Shown piece after piece: positions 30,365 to 37,992 of a DNA stretch of 64,000 bases (within the stretch, counting starts at the first letter, position 1; every line of letters starts with the position of its first letter). The translations under genes were made by a program, and so were the position numbers. The DNA lies in the NCBI GenBank assembly GCA_036172455.1, contig JAXKVY010000001.1, forward strand, positions 124,001 through 188,000, in the 5' to 3' direction. This DNA is from Candidatus Izemoplasma sp. Its GTDB lineage: Bacteria; Bacillota_I; Bacilli_A; Izemoplasmatales; Izemoplasmataceae. The notes under the pieces were generated by a model, which was not told the DNA's origin, searched no databases, and was given only the letters and a program-made list of their open reading frames with translations.

Positions 30365-31378
30365 TTACTCCTTATATAATTTTGACATGTGTGCGGCCAA
30401 ATATTTTACTAATGGAATAACTTTTTGGTATTCCATTCGCGTTGGGCCGACAATTGCAATTGTTCCGCCGTCTTTATCATCTAATTGATAAGGAACGCTA
30501 ATAACGGTACAATCACGCATTGCACTAACTTTGTTTTCTTTACCAATACGAACACTTAATCCATGCTCACTGGTATTCTCAACAAGTTTAAAAATATCAT
30601 TTTGTTCAAAGAAGGTTAAAAGTTCACGCATGCGATTAATGTCACTAAACTCCGGTTGATATAACATATTATTTTTACCAGATAAGTAGTGTTTGCTTTT
30701 GGTGAACTTGGTAAATGCTTCTAAGAACACATCAATAATTGATTGATTATAAATCATCAGGTCTTTAATTCGCTCTTTATTAATCTCATAATGTAGTTTT
30801 TCACTAACTTGTCCAATAGGACAATCATAAAGAATCTCATTAAAGATTTCAATAACACGTTTTATGTTATCTTGTGTTGTGTTCGATGGAACTTGAATGT
30901 TTTTACTTTCTACATGTCCATTATTGGTGATGACTAATAACAATGCCGTTGAATCACTTAAGGGAACAAACTCTATTTTTTTCACTTTTGAACCATACGC
31001 TGTTGGTCCTAAAGCAATCGTTGTATAGTTTGTTAACTGTGACAACAAGTTAATGGCTTGTGTTATGGCTTCATCACGTTTGATGTCTTTGTTTTGAAAC
31101 AATTCATCAAGCACTTCAAAACTTTTTGCATACGCTTCATCATCGCTGACAATTTCTTCTATATAATAATGATATCCCGATTCTGATGGGATACGTCCAC
31201 TTGATGTATGGGTCTTTTCAATTAGACCAGCATCCTCTAAGTCAGCCATTTCATTTCGAATGGTTGCTGGGGACACATCGAGCATTTTTGAGAGCGTACG
31301 AGAACCAATTGGTTCTGCTGTTTTTATGTACTCTTCAATAATCAATTTTAAGACATCTTTCTGTCGTTCGGTAATCAT
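30365..31378 (-). CDS. hrcA: heat-inducible transcription repressor HrcA
   Basis: Repressor that binds CIRCE operators and controls its own operon; GroE assists its folding in known cases. 337 residues. The N-terminal winged helix covers about residues 1-75 (ITERQKDVLKLIIEEYI, IGSRTLSK, SPATIRNEMADLEDAGLIEK, HTSSGRIPSESGY). A GAF-like dimerisation domain follows. First gene of hrcA-grpE-dnaK-dnaJ, read from a promoter flanked by two CIRCE elements. Good ribosome site GGAGGTGG. Confidence 0.97.
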   Translation of the reverse strand: MITERQKDVLKLIIEEYIKTAEPIGSRTLSKMLDVSPATIRNEMADLEDAGLIEKTHTSSGRIPSESGYHYYIEEIVSDDEAYAKSFEVLDELFQNKDIKRDEAITQAINLLSQLTNYTTIALGPTAYGSKVKKIEFVPLSDSTALLLVITNNGHVESKNIQVPSNTTQDNIKRVIEIFNEILYDCPIGQVSEKLHYEINKERIKDLMIYNQSIIDVFLEAFTKFTKSKHYLSGKNNMLYQPEFSDINRMRELLTFFEQNDIFKLVENTSEHGLSVRIGKENKVSAMRDCTVISVPYQLDDKDGGTIAIVGPTRMEYQKVIPLVKYLAAHMSKLYKE

Positions 31379-31391
31379 TGTTCCACCTCCA

Positions 31392-31418
31392 TTAGCACTC
31401 TACTTTGATGATTGCTAA
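31392..31418 (-). promoter_or_regulatory. CIRCE operator 2 (downstream), upstream of hrcA
   Basis: TTAGCACTC, 9 bases, GATTGCTAA; one mismatch to the TTAGCACTC-N9-GAGTGCTAA consensus. It covers the predicted leader between the transcription start and the hrcA ribosome site. Confidence 0.9.
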
Positions 31419-31422
31419 CAGT

Positions 31423-31451
31423 ATTATATAATATATAATTAGCACTGTCAA
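31423..31451 (-). promoter_or_regulatory. sigma-A promoter of the hrcA operon
   Basis: Consensus TTGACA (31446-31451), 17 bases, consensus TATAAT (31423-31428) on the minus strand. The -35 lies inside the upstream CIRCE. Confidence 0.9.
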
Positions 31452-31465
31452 GTCATGAGTGCTAA
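31439..31465 (-). promoter_or_regulatory. CIRCE operator 1 (upstream), overlapping the -35
   Basis: TTAGCACTG, 9 bases, GAGTGCTAA as read on the plus strand; one mismatch to consensus. HrcA bound here would block the -35 directly. Confidence 0.9.
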
Positions 31466-31471
31466 AAAACT

Positions 31472-31495
31472 AAAAAAAAGCCAAAAATGGCTTTT
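31472..31495 (-). terminator. terminator of the MBL hydrolase gene
   Basis: AAAAGCCA / TGGCTTTT stem with an A-rich loop, followed by eight Ts on the minus strand, just before the CIRCE region of the next operon. Confidence 0.85.
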
Positions 31496-32116
31496 CTATA
31501 ACATTTTTAGGAATTGATTATCAGTTTTTTCTTCAATTAACGTTGTAAATGGCCCATGACCTGGATAAAGTAAGGTATTATCTTCAAAGGTAGATTTAAT
31601 GTGTTTTAATGATGACATTAATGCTTTTTTATCAGATGTCGGCAAATCACTGCGTCCGATCGTTCCTTTGAATAATGTATCTCCCGTAAAAAGCATATCT
31701 TTATAATGATAAATCACGCCCCCGCGTGTATGACCAGGCGTGTGATAGGCAGTAATTGATACATCCTTTAATTTAAGTGTAAATGGTGTGCTGAATGTAT
31801 GAATTAACTGTTTATGTTTAAAGACAATATTTTTACTGATTGTTGAAGATAGGTTCAGGGATGGATCAAATAAAAAGTTTCGTTCGTCTTCATGTATGAA
31901 TACAGGACATTGATATGTATTTACCACGTCATTGATATATAAAATATGATCAAAATGGCCATGTGTTAATAATATCCCTTCAACATCAAAGTCTTTGGTA
32001 TTAATATATGAAACAATTTCTTCTAAGTCAGCACCTGGATCAATAATGTAACAGCGATTATCTTCATTAATAATATAGGTGTTTTCAGTGAAGAAATTCA
32101 TAATTGCATGAACCAT
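31496..32116 (-). CDS. MBL-fold metallohydrolase (glyoxalase II-like, YqgX type)
   Basis: 206 residues with the metal-binding motif THGHFDH near residues 51-57, then HTPGHTRGGVIYH, FTGDTLFKGTIGRSDLP and a final LYPGHGPFTT. These are the ligands of a binuclear zinc site. The family includes hydroxyacylglutathione hydrolases and the YqgX/YcbL proteins with methylglyoxal-linked or unknown thioesterase activity; the substrate cannot be fixed. Its ATG shares one base with the stop of the ROK kinase gene (TAATG), so the two are translationally coupled, as in the yqgQ-glcK-yqgX region of Bacillus. Confidence 0.9.
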   Translation of the reverse strand: MVHAIMNFFTENTYIINEDNRCYIIDPGADLEEIVSYINTKDFDVEGILLTHGHFDHILYINDVVNTYQCPVFIHEDERNFLFDPSLNLSSTISKNIVFKHKQLIHTFSTPFTLKLKDVSITAYHTPGHTRGGVIYHYKDMLFTGDTLFKGTIGRSDLPTSDKKALMSSLKHIKSTFEDNTLLYPGHGPFTTLIEEKTDNQFLKML

Positions 32117-33042
32117 TATGGTCTCACCATCTCAGCTGCTCCATAAATCCCTGCATCATTCCCCAAGGTTGCTAAGACGATTTCAGTATCTTTTACTGGA
32201 TCAAATACATACTCTGTGAATGCCTTTTGTACACGTGTTAATAAGAAATCACCTGCTTTAGCTAAACCGCCACCAAGCACAATGCGTTTTGGATTGACTA
32301 ACATCGCATATACATGACATCCATATCCAATTGCATCTGCCACTTCATCAGTAACTTGTGTTGCTAATCTATCACCTTGTTTGGCCGCATCAAAGATTTG
32401 TTTGGCACTAGGATTGGCCATATCATCTAATATTGAATTTTCATTATACCGTTCATTGATTGCATGATAGAGATTTCGTACGCCCGAGGCACTGGCAAAT
32501 GTCTCTAAGCAGTTAACTTTACCGCAGTTACATGGAAAGTGATAGTCAGAATGAATCGCCATATGACCAATTTCACCAGCATTACCATTTACCCCATCAA
32601 TAATCATATTATTAATGACAAGACCACTACCTACACCAGTTCCTAATGTAATTAATGCAACATTAGATAGTCCTTTCGCAGCCCCAAAAGCTGCTTCACC
32701 AAGTGTTGCAACATTGGCATCATTTGCAACAACGATATTATCATTATTCACCAGTTTGCCAAATGTTTTCGGTAAATCAACATCTTTCCATCCTAAATTA
32801 ACCGCAACTTCAATAAAGTTATCATGCACTGGACCAGGGACACCAAAGCCATAGCCATGAATGTCATCTAAGTTAGGAATTTCTCGTTTAATTGCATCAT
32901 AAATGTCTTTTAATATGTGGCTTCCATGATTACTTGTATTGGTTGGAATCTCCCACTTTTTAATTAAGTCACCAATGCGCGAGAATTTTCCAATTTTAAC
33001 AGTTGTTCCACCAACATCGATTCCAATAATCCATTGTTTCAT
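32116..33042 (-). CDS. glcK: ROK-family glucokinase
   Basis: Phosphorylates glucose with ATP at the start of glycolysis. 308 residues. The phosphate-binding motif IGIDVGGTTVKIG is at the N-terminus; the sugar site has VANDANVATLGEA and LGTGVGSGLV; then GEIGHMAIH, followed by the ROK zinc signature CNCGKVNCLETFAS. Start chosen at ATG 33042, 6 bases after GAGGTG; an upstream GTG (33051) is part of that site. The rpmG terminator ends only 18 bases before the start, so expression may rely on readthrough. Substrate specificity (glucose versus another hexose) is inferred from the closest family. Confidence 0.88.
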   Translation of the reverse strand: MKQWIIGIDVGGTTVKIGKFSRIGDLIKKWEIPTNTSNHGSHILKDIYDAIKREIPNLDDIHGYGFGVPGPVHDNFIEVAVNLGWKDVDLPKTFGKLVNNDNIVVANDANVATLGEAAFGAAKGLSNVALITLGTGVGSGLVINNMIIDGVNGNAGEIGHMAIHSDYHFPCNCGKVNCLETFASASGVRNLYHAINERYNENSILDDMANPSAKQIFDAAKQGDRLATQVTDEVADAIGYGCHVYAMLVNPKRIVLGGGLAKAGDFLLTRVQKAFTEYVFDPVKDTEIVLATLGNDAGIYGAAEMVRP

Positions 33043-33060
33043 CTCTTTCACCTCTTATGA

Positions 33061-33087
33061 AAAAAACTTCTTTGGAAGAAGTTTTTT
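33061..33087 (-). terminator. terminator of rpmG
   Basis: AAAAAACTTCTT / AAGAAGTTTTTT, 12 base pairs with a 3-base loop. It ends with a T run on the minus strand, just upstream of the glucokinase gene. Confidence 0.8.
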
Positions 33088-33088
33088 A

Positions 33089-33238
33089 TTATTTTTTCTC
33101 TCTATGAAGTGTTTTTTTATTGCACTTAGGACAATACTTCTGCATTTCCATACGGCTCGAATGTGTCCGTTTATTTTTATCATAACGATAATTTTCACTA
33201 CCGCATTCTGTACATTTTAATGTGTATTGCGTTCTCAT
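33089..33238 (-). CDS. rpmG: 50S ribosomal protein L33
   Basis: 49 residues, basic. Two CxxC pairs (CTEC near residues 9-12 and CPKC near 35-38) show the zinc-binding form of bL33, with [20 protein letters not shown] between them. AAGGAGG precedes the ATG. It has its own promoter (-35 at 33291, -10 at 33268) and terminator. The zinc form suggests a zinc-free paralogue may exist elsewhere in the genome, as in Bacillus; that is inference. Confidence 0.95.
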   Translation of the reverse strand: MRTQYTLKCTECGSENYRYDKNKRTHSSRMEMQKYCPKCNKKTLHREKK

Positions 33239-33267
33239 AGTATTCCTCCTTACCAAAAGTCTTTATT

Positions 33268-33296
33268 AATATATCATTTATTTTCAAAAAAAGCAA
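33268..33296 (-). promoter_or_regulatory. promoter for rpmG
   Basis: On the minus strand TTGCTT (33291-33296), 17 bases, TATATT (33268-33273). It is back to back with the ispG promoter. Confidence 0.55.
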
Positions 33297-33302
33297 TAGG
33301 TT

Positions 33303-33331
33303 ATGACTTTTTTGTCAAACTATTGTATAAT
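33303..33331 (+). promoter_or_regulatory. promoter for ispG
   Basis: ATGACT (33303-33308), 17 bases, perfect TATAAT (33326-33331). The predicted start point leaves a leader of about 10 bases before the ispG ATG. Confidence 0.5.
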
Positions 33332-33346
33332 GGAACTGGTGATAAA

Positions 33347-34408
33347 ATGAGACGTAATGAAACACAAGCAATCCATGTTAAAGATATACAAATTGGTGGT
33401 AATGACCATGTCGTTATTCAAACAATGACGACAACAAAAACAAAAGATATTGATGCCACAATAAGACAGATAAATACATTAGCGACCGCCGGCGCCGAAA
33501 TTGTTAGGCTAGCCGTTTTAGATCACGATGATGCTTTAGCATTAAAAACGATTATCAACGCCACTTCTGTTCCCCTTGTCGCAGACATCCATTTTGATTA
33601 TAGATTAGCGCTAAAAGCTATTGACAGTGGGATTCATAAAGTACGGATTAATCCTGGCAATATTGGTGATAAAGACCGTATTAAACAAGTCGTGGACGCA
33701 TGTAAAACTAAACAGATTCCAATTCGGATTGGAGTAAATGCTGGCTCATTAGAAAAATCGATCATGAAGAAATATGGTAAAACAGCTAAGGCGATGGTCG
33801 AAAGTGCCAAGTATCATGTCGCCATCCTTGAAGAACTGGGATTTAATGATATAGCAATATCATTAAAAGCCTCTGAGGTTAAGATGACCGTTGAAGCATA
33901 TCGTATAGCCTCTGACATTTTCTCGTATCCGCTACACTTAGGGATTACTGAAGCAGGTACGAAGTTTGGGGGAACGATTAAAAGTGCTGTTGGCCTCGGA
34001 ATTTTACTACATGAAGGCATTGGAAACACCATTCGAGTCAGTCTGTCAACTGACCCTGTAGAAGAAATTCGTGTCGCAAAAGAGTTACTTGCTAGTTTGG
34101 ATTTGTATCAAAAACCCCATATTGTTAGTTGTCCAACATGTGGCCGATTACAATATGATATGTTTCCTTTAGTTGAACAAGTGGAAAGTTATTTAGAGTC
34201 ATTGGATACTGATATCACTGTAGCGGTTATGGGGTGTGCAGTCAATGGTCCTGGCGAGTCTAAAAGTGCTGATATTGGCATTGCAGGGGGGAAAGAAGAA
34301 GGGTTATTATTTGTTAAAGGAAAAATTAAGCGTAAAGTTAAACAAAGCGAGATGTTTGATGCGTTAAAAGAAGAAATTGATAGCTATATAAAAAATAAGG
34401 AAAGCTAG
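33347..34408 (+). CDS. ispG: 4-hydroxy-3-methylbut-2-en-1-yl diphosphate synthase (IspG)
   Basis: Iron-sulfur enzyme of the MEP isoprenoid pathway converting MEcPP to HMBPP. 353 residues. TIM-barrel part has LVADIHFDYRLAL and KVRINPGNIG; the C-terminal cluster domain has CPTCGR near residue 264 and VMGCAVNGPGES near residues 295-306, supplying [4Fe-4S] ligands. The frame is open 40 codons upstream, but the promoter -10 and the family start RRNETQAIHV fix ATG 33347, with GGTGAT upstream. A single gene. Presence implies a MEP pathway; other MEP genes are not in this window. Confidence 0.95.
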   Translation: MRRNETQAIHVKDIQIGGNDHVVIQTMTTTKTKDIDATIRQINTLATAGAEIVRLAVLDHDDALALKTIINATSVPLVADIHFDYRLALKAIDSGIHKVRINPGNIGDKDRIKQVVDACKTKQIPIRIGVNAGSLEKSIMKKYGKTAKAMVESAKYHVAILEELGFNDIAISLKASEVKMTVEAYRIASDIFSYPLHLGITEAGTKFGGTIKSAVGLGILLHEGIGNTIRVSLSTDPVEEIRVAKELLASLDLYQKPHIVSCPTCGRLQYDMFPLVEQVESYLESLDTDITVAVMGCAVNGPGESKSADIGIAGGKEEGLLFVKGKIKRKVKQSEMFDALKEEIDSYIKNKES

Positions 34409-34423
34409 AAATTAGCTTTCCTT
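34397..34423. terminator. terminator between ispG and the pilus operon
   Basis: AAGGAAAGCTA / TAGCTTTCCTT stem with a GAAAT loop, A/T-rich on both sides, between convergent genes. Confidence 0.85.
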
Positions 34424-34995
34424 TATTCGTCTAAAGCATAAATAGCAAGAAAATCAACCGTCACAGCCACATAATTACTTCCTTGTGGTGTTTCATATTC
34501 TAAGTTACGAATAATAAAGAGTTGATCAGAATTATATAATGCGTCAATGAACCCATTAACAATACTTTCATCTTGTGTTGTGAAAAAGACTTCGACTTGG
34601 ACAACATGGTAATTTTCGTTAATCTCTGCTAAGGATGTTTCACTCGGAAATGAGACATCTTGATTAACATAGACTGTTCGTTGCATATCGTTACTTTCAT
34701 CAACACCGAGTTCTTCTAACATGGCAACAGTTTTATAGGTAAGGCCTTCAGATGTGAAGACATTCGGTACAATGTTATATAGATTATATAAGTCAGCTGT
34801 TTGAACATCTCTATATTCAGAGATTAGTAGTTCTAATTCTTCTATTTCATTTTGTAAGCGAATATTTTCGTTATGTATATTTGAGTTTATTTCATTAATG
34901 TTACCTAAAACAATACTTCTTACGAGAAAGACTAAACCAACAATTAAGACAAGTATCCCATAAAAGATATAGTTCGTTGCTTTTCTATTCAACAT
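34423..34995 (-). CDS. type IV pilus inner-membrane alignment protein, PilO-like
   Basis: 190 residues. A short cytoplasmic start, one membrane helix (about residues 9-31), a coiled coil (about 32-60, NEINSNIHNENIRLQNEIEELE), then a ferredoxin-like fold domain. Sequence identity to PilO is not obvious to me; the call rests on architecture and position. It overlaps the PilN-like gene by 11 bases and is last in the pilus operon, the usual place for pilO after pilM and pilN. It should form a periplasm-facing (here extracytoplasmic) PilN-PilO complex linking PilM to the pilus base. Confidence 0.7.
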   Translation of the reverse strand: MLNRKATNYIFYGILVLIVGLVFLVRSIVLGNINEINSNIHNENIRLQNEIEELELLISEYRDVQTADLYNLYNIVPNVFTSEGLTYKTVAMLEELGVDESNDMQRTVYVNQDVSFPSETSLAEINENYHVVQVEVFFTTQDESIVNGFIDALYNSDQLFIIRNLEYETPQGSNYVAVTVDFLAIYALDE

Positions 34996-35569
34996 CAGTA
35001 GTCACCTCAATGGTAAAGGTTGATTTATATTCAACATCGCCATCAAAACGTTGTGGTGTTGAATAGGTTGATGATGTGACCCAATTTAAATTGAGTATTT
35101 GATTATTTAAAATGTTATAAGAAAACGGTGTAACAATTGCTACATCAATTTCTATTTGGCTAATATCCTGGTTATAGGATACATTGGTAATACGACCACT
35201 ATTCACTTGTGTAATTAATTCTAAGTCATCAACATAGTTGTTAAAATTTATACGTTGTTCTTCAATTTGGGCAATATCTTCTTGAAAGTCAATCACTGAT
35301 AAATCTATTTCATACCCTGTGATTTCTTCTTGAGTCAGTGTTTTTTCATGTTTTAAATCATTGTTTAAGCCATTTAATTCTTCCATCTCAATCGTCGCAT
35401 CACGGTAAGGCATATAGATAAAGATAAATGACAGCACAACGCCTAAGAGTAAGGCGATAACAACATTAACATTAAACTGTCTAGCGCGCTTAACTTCTGG
35501 CAGTAAATCCACATATACAAAATCACTGATACCTGATTCATTCTTTTGATAGACATACCGTTTTGCCAT
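34985..35569 (-). CDS. type IV pilus assembly protein, PilN-like
   Basis: 194 residues. A cytoplasmic N-terminal tail of about 33 residues that in the family binds PilM, including SGISDFVYVDLLPEVKRA; one membrane helix (about 34-54); a coiled coil (about 58-110); and a beta-rich C-terminal domain. The short DLLPE-type motif before the helix fits the PilN motif INLLP. The start ATG is 1 base after the PilM-like stop, and its end overlaps PilO. Remote homology, so moderate confidence. Confidence 0.75.
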   Translation of the reverse strand: MAKRYVYQKNESGISDFVYVDLLPEVKRARQFNVNVVIALLLGVVLSFIFIYMPYRDATIEMEELNGLNNDLKHEKTLTQEEITGYEIDLSVIDFQEDIAQIEEQRINFNNYVDDLELITQVNSGRITNVSYNQDISQIEIDVAIVTPFSYNILNNQILNLNWVTSSTYSTPQRFDGDVEYKSTFTIEVTTDVE

Positions 35570-35570
35570 A

Positions 35571-36512
35571 TTACCACATTCCTTTCGGATTCATTAAACT
35601 TGCAGCAAGTGGAATATAACATTCACGATCGATTAATGTATCAACAATTTTACTGACAGTCTTCATATCAAAGACTTGCATTTCAGTAGGATTACCTTCT
35701 TCATAAAAATACGTATGAATTTGTTCATTTGAGAACTTGGTCGACATATTAAATAAGACAATTTTCTCGACCATCCGATCGCCATCATTTAAATTAAAGC
35801 GATAGTAATTACTGATTTTGGCTATTTCTTGATCAAGTTTTTCAAGGTAAGATTCTCCTTGTAATTCAGATATTCCCATATTTTGTACTAATGAGAAGAT
35901 GGGAATTTCTTGGTCAAATATATATAACGAATACGTATCATCAAAAATTGCTAAAAACATGATATCACGTTCAAATTGAATTTCACTGTCTTCATATTTC
36001 CTGTAGTAATATAAACGATGAAGACTTAGTGGTGGGATATCGCTTCTCACAACTTGCATATTCATTTCATAAAATAGGTTTATATAACTCTTTAACTCAT
36101 CGCTGGGGGCATAAAACATGATAACCTCATACGAATCTGAGTTCTTTTCATGAATGATATAATCCATCTGCATATTTTCAAACGGAATCATAATTGTTTT
36201 ACCGATTTGTGAGCGTAAGTATTCACCAATTTCTTGAGGTTTATAAATAATCGGTACTTCTATTTTCCGAAATGTAAATAGTTCTTCATGAATGATTAAA
36301 TTCACACGACGGGCTTTAATTTTAAATAGTTTAAACGTCTCTTTTAATGTTTTTGAGAGTTTTTCTTCTTTGTAAATTATCCCATTTTCAATTGTACCAG
36401 GTGGCAATTTCACACTAGAATATTTTAACTTCTTCATGTTGTAACCATCTGGTTTTTCAATAAAGTTAAACTCTTTATCTGTAAAAAAACAATTCAAGGT
36501 AAGTCTAGCCAT
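35571..36512 (-). CDS. type IV pilus assembly ATPase-like protein, PilM-like
   Basis: 313 residues, predicted cytoplasmic with no membrane segment. Actin-like fold features are faint: an N-terminal strand series, VNLIIHEELFTFRKIEVP, then EIGEYLRSQIGKTIMIPFEN, matching the PilM segment that precedes the second subdomain. PilM binds the PilN tail and couples to the PilB/PilC motor. It lies 15 bases after the prepilin peptidase gene and 1 base before PilN. Family assignment rests on order plus weak similarity. Confidence 0.72.
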   Translation of the reverse strand: MARLTLNCFFTDKEFNFIEKPDGYNMKKLKYSSVKLPPGTIENGIIYKEEKLSKTLKETFKLFKIKARRVNLIIHEELFTFRKIEVPIIYKPQEIGEYLRSQIGKTIMIPFENMQMDYIIHEKNSDSYEVIMFYAPSDELKSYINLFYEMNMQVVRSDIPPLSLHRLYYYRKYEDSEIQFERDIMFLAIFDDTYSLYIFDQEIPIFSLVQNMGISELQGESYLEKLDQEIAKISNYYRFNLNDGDRMVEKIVLFNMSTKFSNEQIHTYFYEEGNPTEMQVFDMKTVSKIVDTLIDRECYIPLAASLMNPKGMW

Positions 36513-36527
36513 ATGTACACCTTCTTC

Positions 36528-37292
36528 CTAAATTAATAGTCCCATATACCAATCTAAAACTTGATTGCCATAAAAGTAAGCAATGAGTGAACCGAAAAAG
36601 ATAAACGGTACAAACGGAATATATCCTTCTTTTTTACCGACAATTAGATTAACAATTAAACCTGATAATGCAGCAAAAAAGAGTGATAAGAAGACCGTCT
36701 CATATCCTAAAACCAATCCAATAATGGCATATAATTTGATATCGCCACCACCCAAAGCTTCTTTTTTAAAGCGCTTTTTACCATACCAAGCAACTAAATA
36801 CAAAAAGCCAAATCCTAATAATCCACCAATAATGCCATCATACCAGTGTTCAAGTGGTGAGACAATACGCAAGATAAAAATGACCGGTAAGAAAATCAGT
36901 AAGATTTTATCAGGGACTGTTCGGTAATATAAATCACTTACTGTGACAATAACCATTAGTGATATAAATAGTACTATTACTATATATTCTACCACATTAT
37001 CATATAAAAGTACAAATGAAAACGCAAATAGTACTCCCGTTATAAATTCCATAATAGGATATTTGACCGAAATAGGTGTATGGCAACTTTTACATTTTCC
37101 CCCAACAAAAATATATCCTAATATAGGAATTAGCTCTAAAACACCTAGTATTTTATTACAATTAGGGCAATGACTACGCCCTAGAATAGATTCTCCTCGA
37201 GGCACTCTAATCCCAACAACATTAAAAAATGATCCAAATAAGGTTCCTAAAATAAACATATAACCTGTCAAAGCTATTATTAAATAATTCAT
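36528..37292 (-). CDS. pilD: prepilin peptidase (type IV leader peptidase)
   Basis: Membrane aspartic protease that cuts prepilin leaders and usually N-methylates the new N-terminus. 254 residues with about eight membrane segments. The N-terminal methylase-like domain has GSFFNVVGIRVPRGESILGRSHCPNC and a second CKSC pair forming the zinc site (keep this as four cysteines). Catalytic aspartates lie in VSDLYYRTVPD (near residue 117) and GGGDIKLYA (near 180). Substrates in the window are the major pilin and the pseudopilins. Lies 85 bases after the pilin gene. Confidence 0.93.
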   Translation of the reverse strand: MNYLIIALTGYMFILGTLFGSFFNVVGIRVPRGESILGRSHCPNCNKILGVLELIPILGYIFVGGKCKSCHTPISVKYPIMEFITGVLFAFSFVLLYDNVVEYIVIVLFISLMVIVTVSDLYYRTVPDKILLIFLPVIFILRIVSPLEHWYDGIIGGLLGFGFLYLVAWYGKKRFKKEALGGGDIKLYAIIGLVLGYETVFLSLFFAALSGLIVNLIVGKKEGYIPFVPFIFFGSLIAYFYGNQVLDWYMGLLI

Positions 37293-37344
37293 GTAATCAC
37301 CATCTAATATTTTACACTATTTTTATAAAAAATACTATAAGCAA

Positions 37345-37369
37345 AGAAAAAAGAGCCATAAAGGCTCTT
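37345..37369 (-). terminator. hairpin terminator after the major pilin
   Basis: AAGAGCC / GGCTCTT with a 5-base loop and a following T run on the minus strand, between pilin and peptidase genes. A partial terminator here would give high pilin and lower downstream expression. Confidence 0.75.
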
Positions 37370-37377
37370 AGAAATGA

Positions 37378-37875
37378 TTATTCTTGATCTTCAGTTACGG
37401 AATCTTTAGATAAATCACTTGGTGATAAATCATCTGGTCCTTGGCCATCATTTGCCGTAGTTCCACCATCAGTCCACTCTAATGCACCTGTAGCACCAGC
37501 TGCTTCTAACTGAATTACCCATCCATTTGCACTATTAGTGTCATATGTTATAGTAATAGAACTATAATCAGAACTATCAAAACTATCTACATAAGAGTTA
37601 AGCGGCTCATTTTGATCAATTGTTCCCGCTCCATCAATCTCTGATTGTGTCCAGTAAATTTGGCGTCCATCTGTCCCGTCACATTCAGTGTTAGTAGCAT
37701 TTGTTTGACAATACAACTTAGCCGCATTTTCAATTTGTAATGCATCGTTATATACAGCACCTTTTTCAGTATTTTCAATAATGTTTCCTACTGCTGGGAT
37801 TGCAAATGCACTGATAATTCCTAATACAACAATTACGATTAAAAGTTCAATTAAAGTTACACCTTTATTATTCAT
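37378..37875 (-). CDS. pilA: major type IV pilin
   Basis: 165 residues. Short prepilin leader MNNKG, cleavage before V6, then TLIELLIVIVVLGIISAFAIPAVGN, with the conserved Glu at +5. The N-terminal helix leads to a globular domain with Cys56 and Cys65 (a possible small disulfide loop) and a D/S-rich acidic tail. Start ATG 37875 has a near-perfect AAGGAGG and lies behind its own promoter. Position between pilC and pilD and the strong separate promoter mark it as the main subunit. Confidence 0.9.
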   Translation of the reverse strand: MNNKGVTLIELLIVIVVLGIISAFAIPAVGNIIENTEKGAVYNDALQIENAAKLYCQTNATNTECDGTDGRQIYWTQSEIDGAGTIDQNEPLNSYVDSFDSSDYSSITITYDTNSANGWVIQLEAAGATGALEWTDGGTTANDGQGPDDLSPSDLSKDSVTEDQE

Positions 37876-37918
37876 TTTATTTTCCTCCTTAGTTTTGCTT
37901 GAAATACAAGTTATTTTA

Positions 37919-37947
37919 AATATACCATTAAATATTGTAAAAGTCAA
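37919..37947 (-). promoter_or_regulatory. dedicated promoter for the major pilin
   Basis: On the minus strand TTGACT (37942-37947), 17 bases, TATATT (37919-37924), 43 bases before the pilin ATG. Confidence 0.7.
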
Positions 37948-37992
37948 TTTCTTATATGACTTTTTTTTGTTAAGTAGTCAATTAGAATATTT

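Noticed and set aside
33227-33346. Longer N-terminus for IspG
   Set aside because: The upstream in-frame stretch overlaps the promoter -10 and rpmG, and the family starts at the ATG at 33347.
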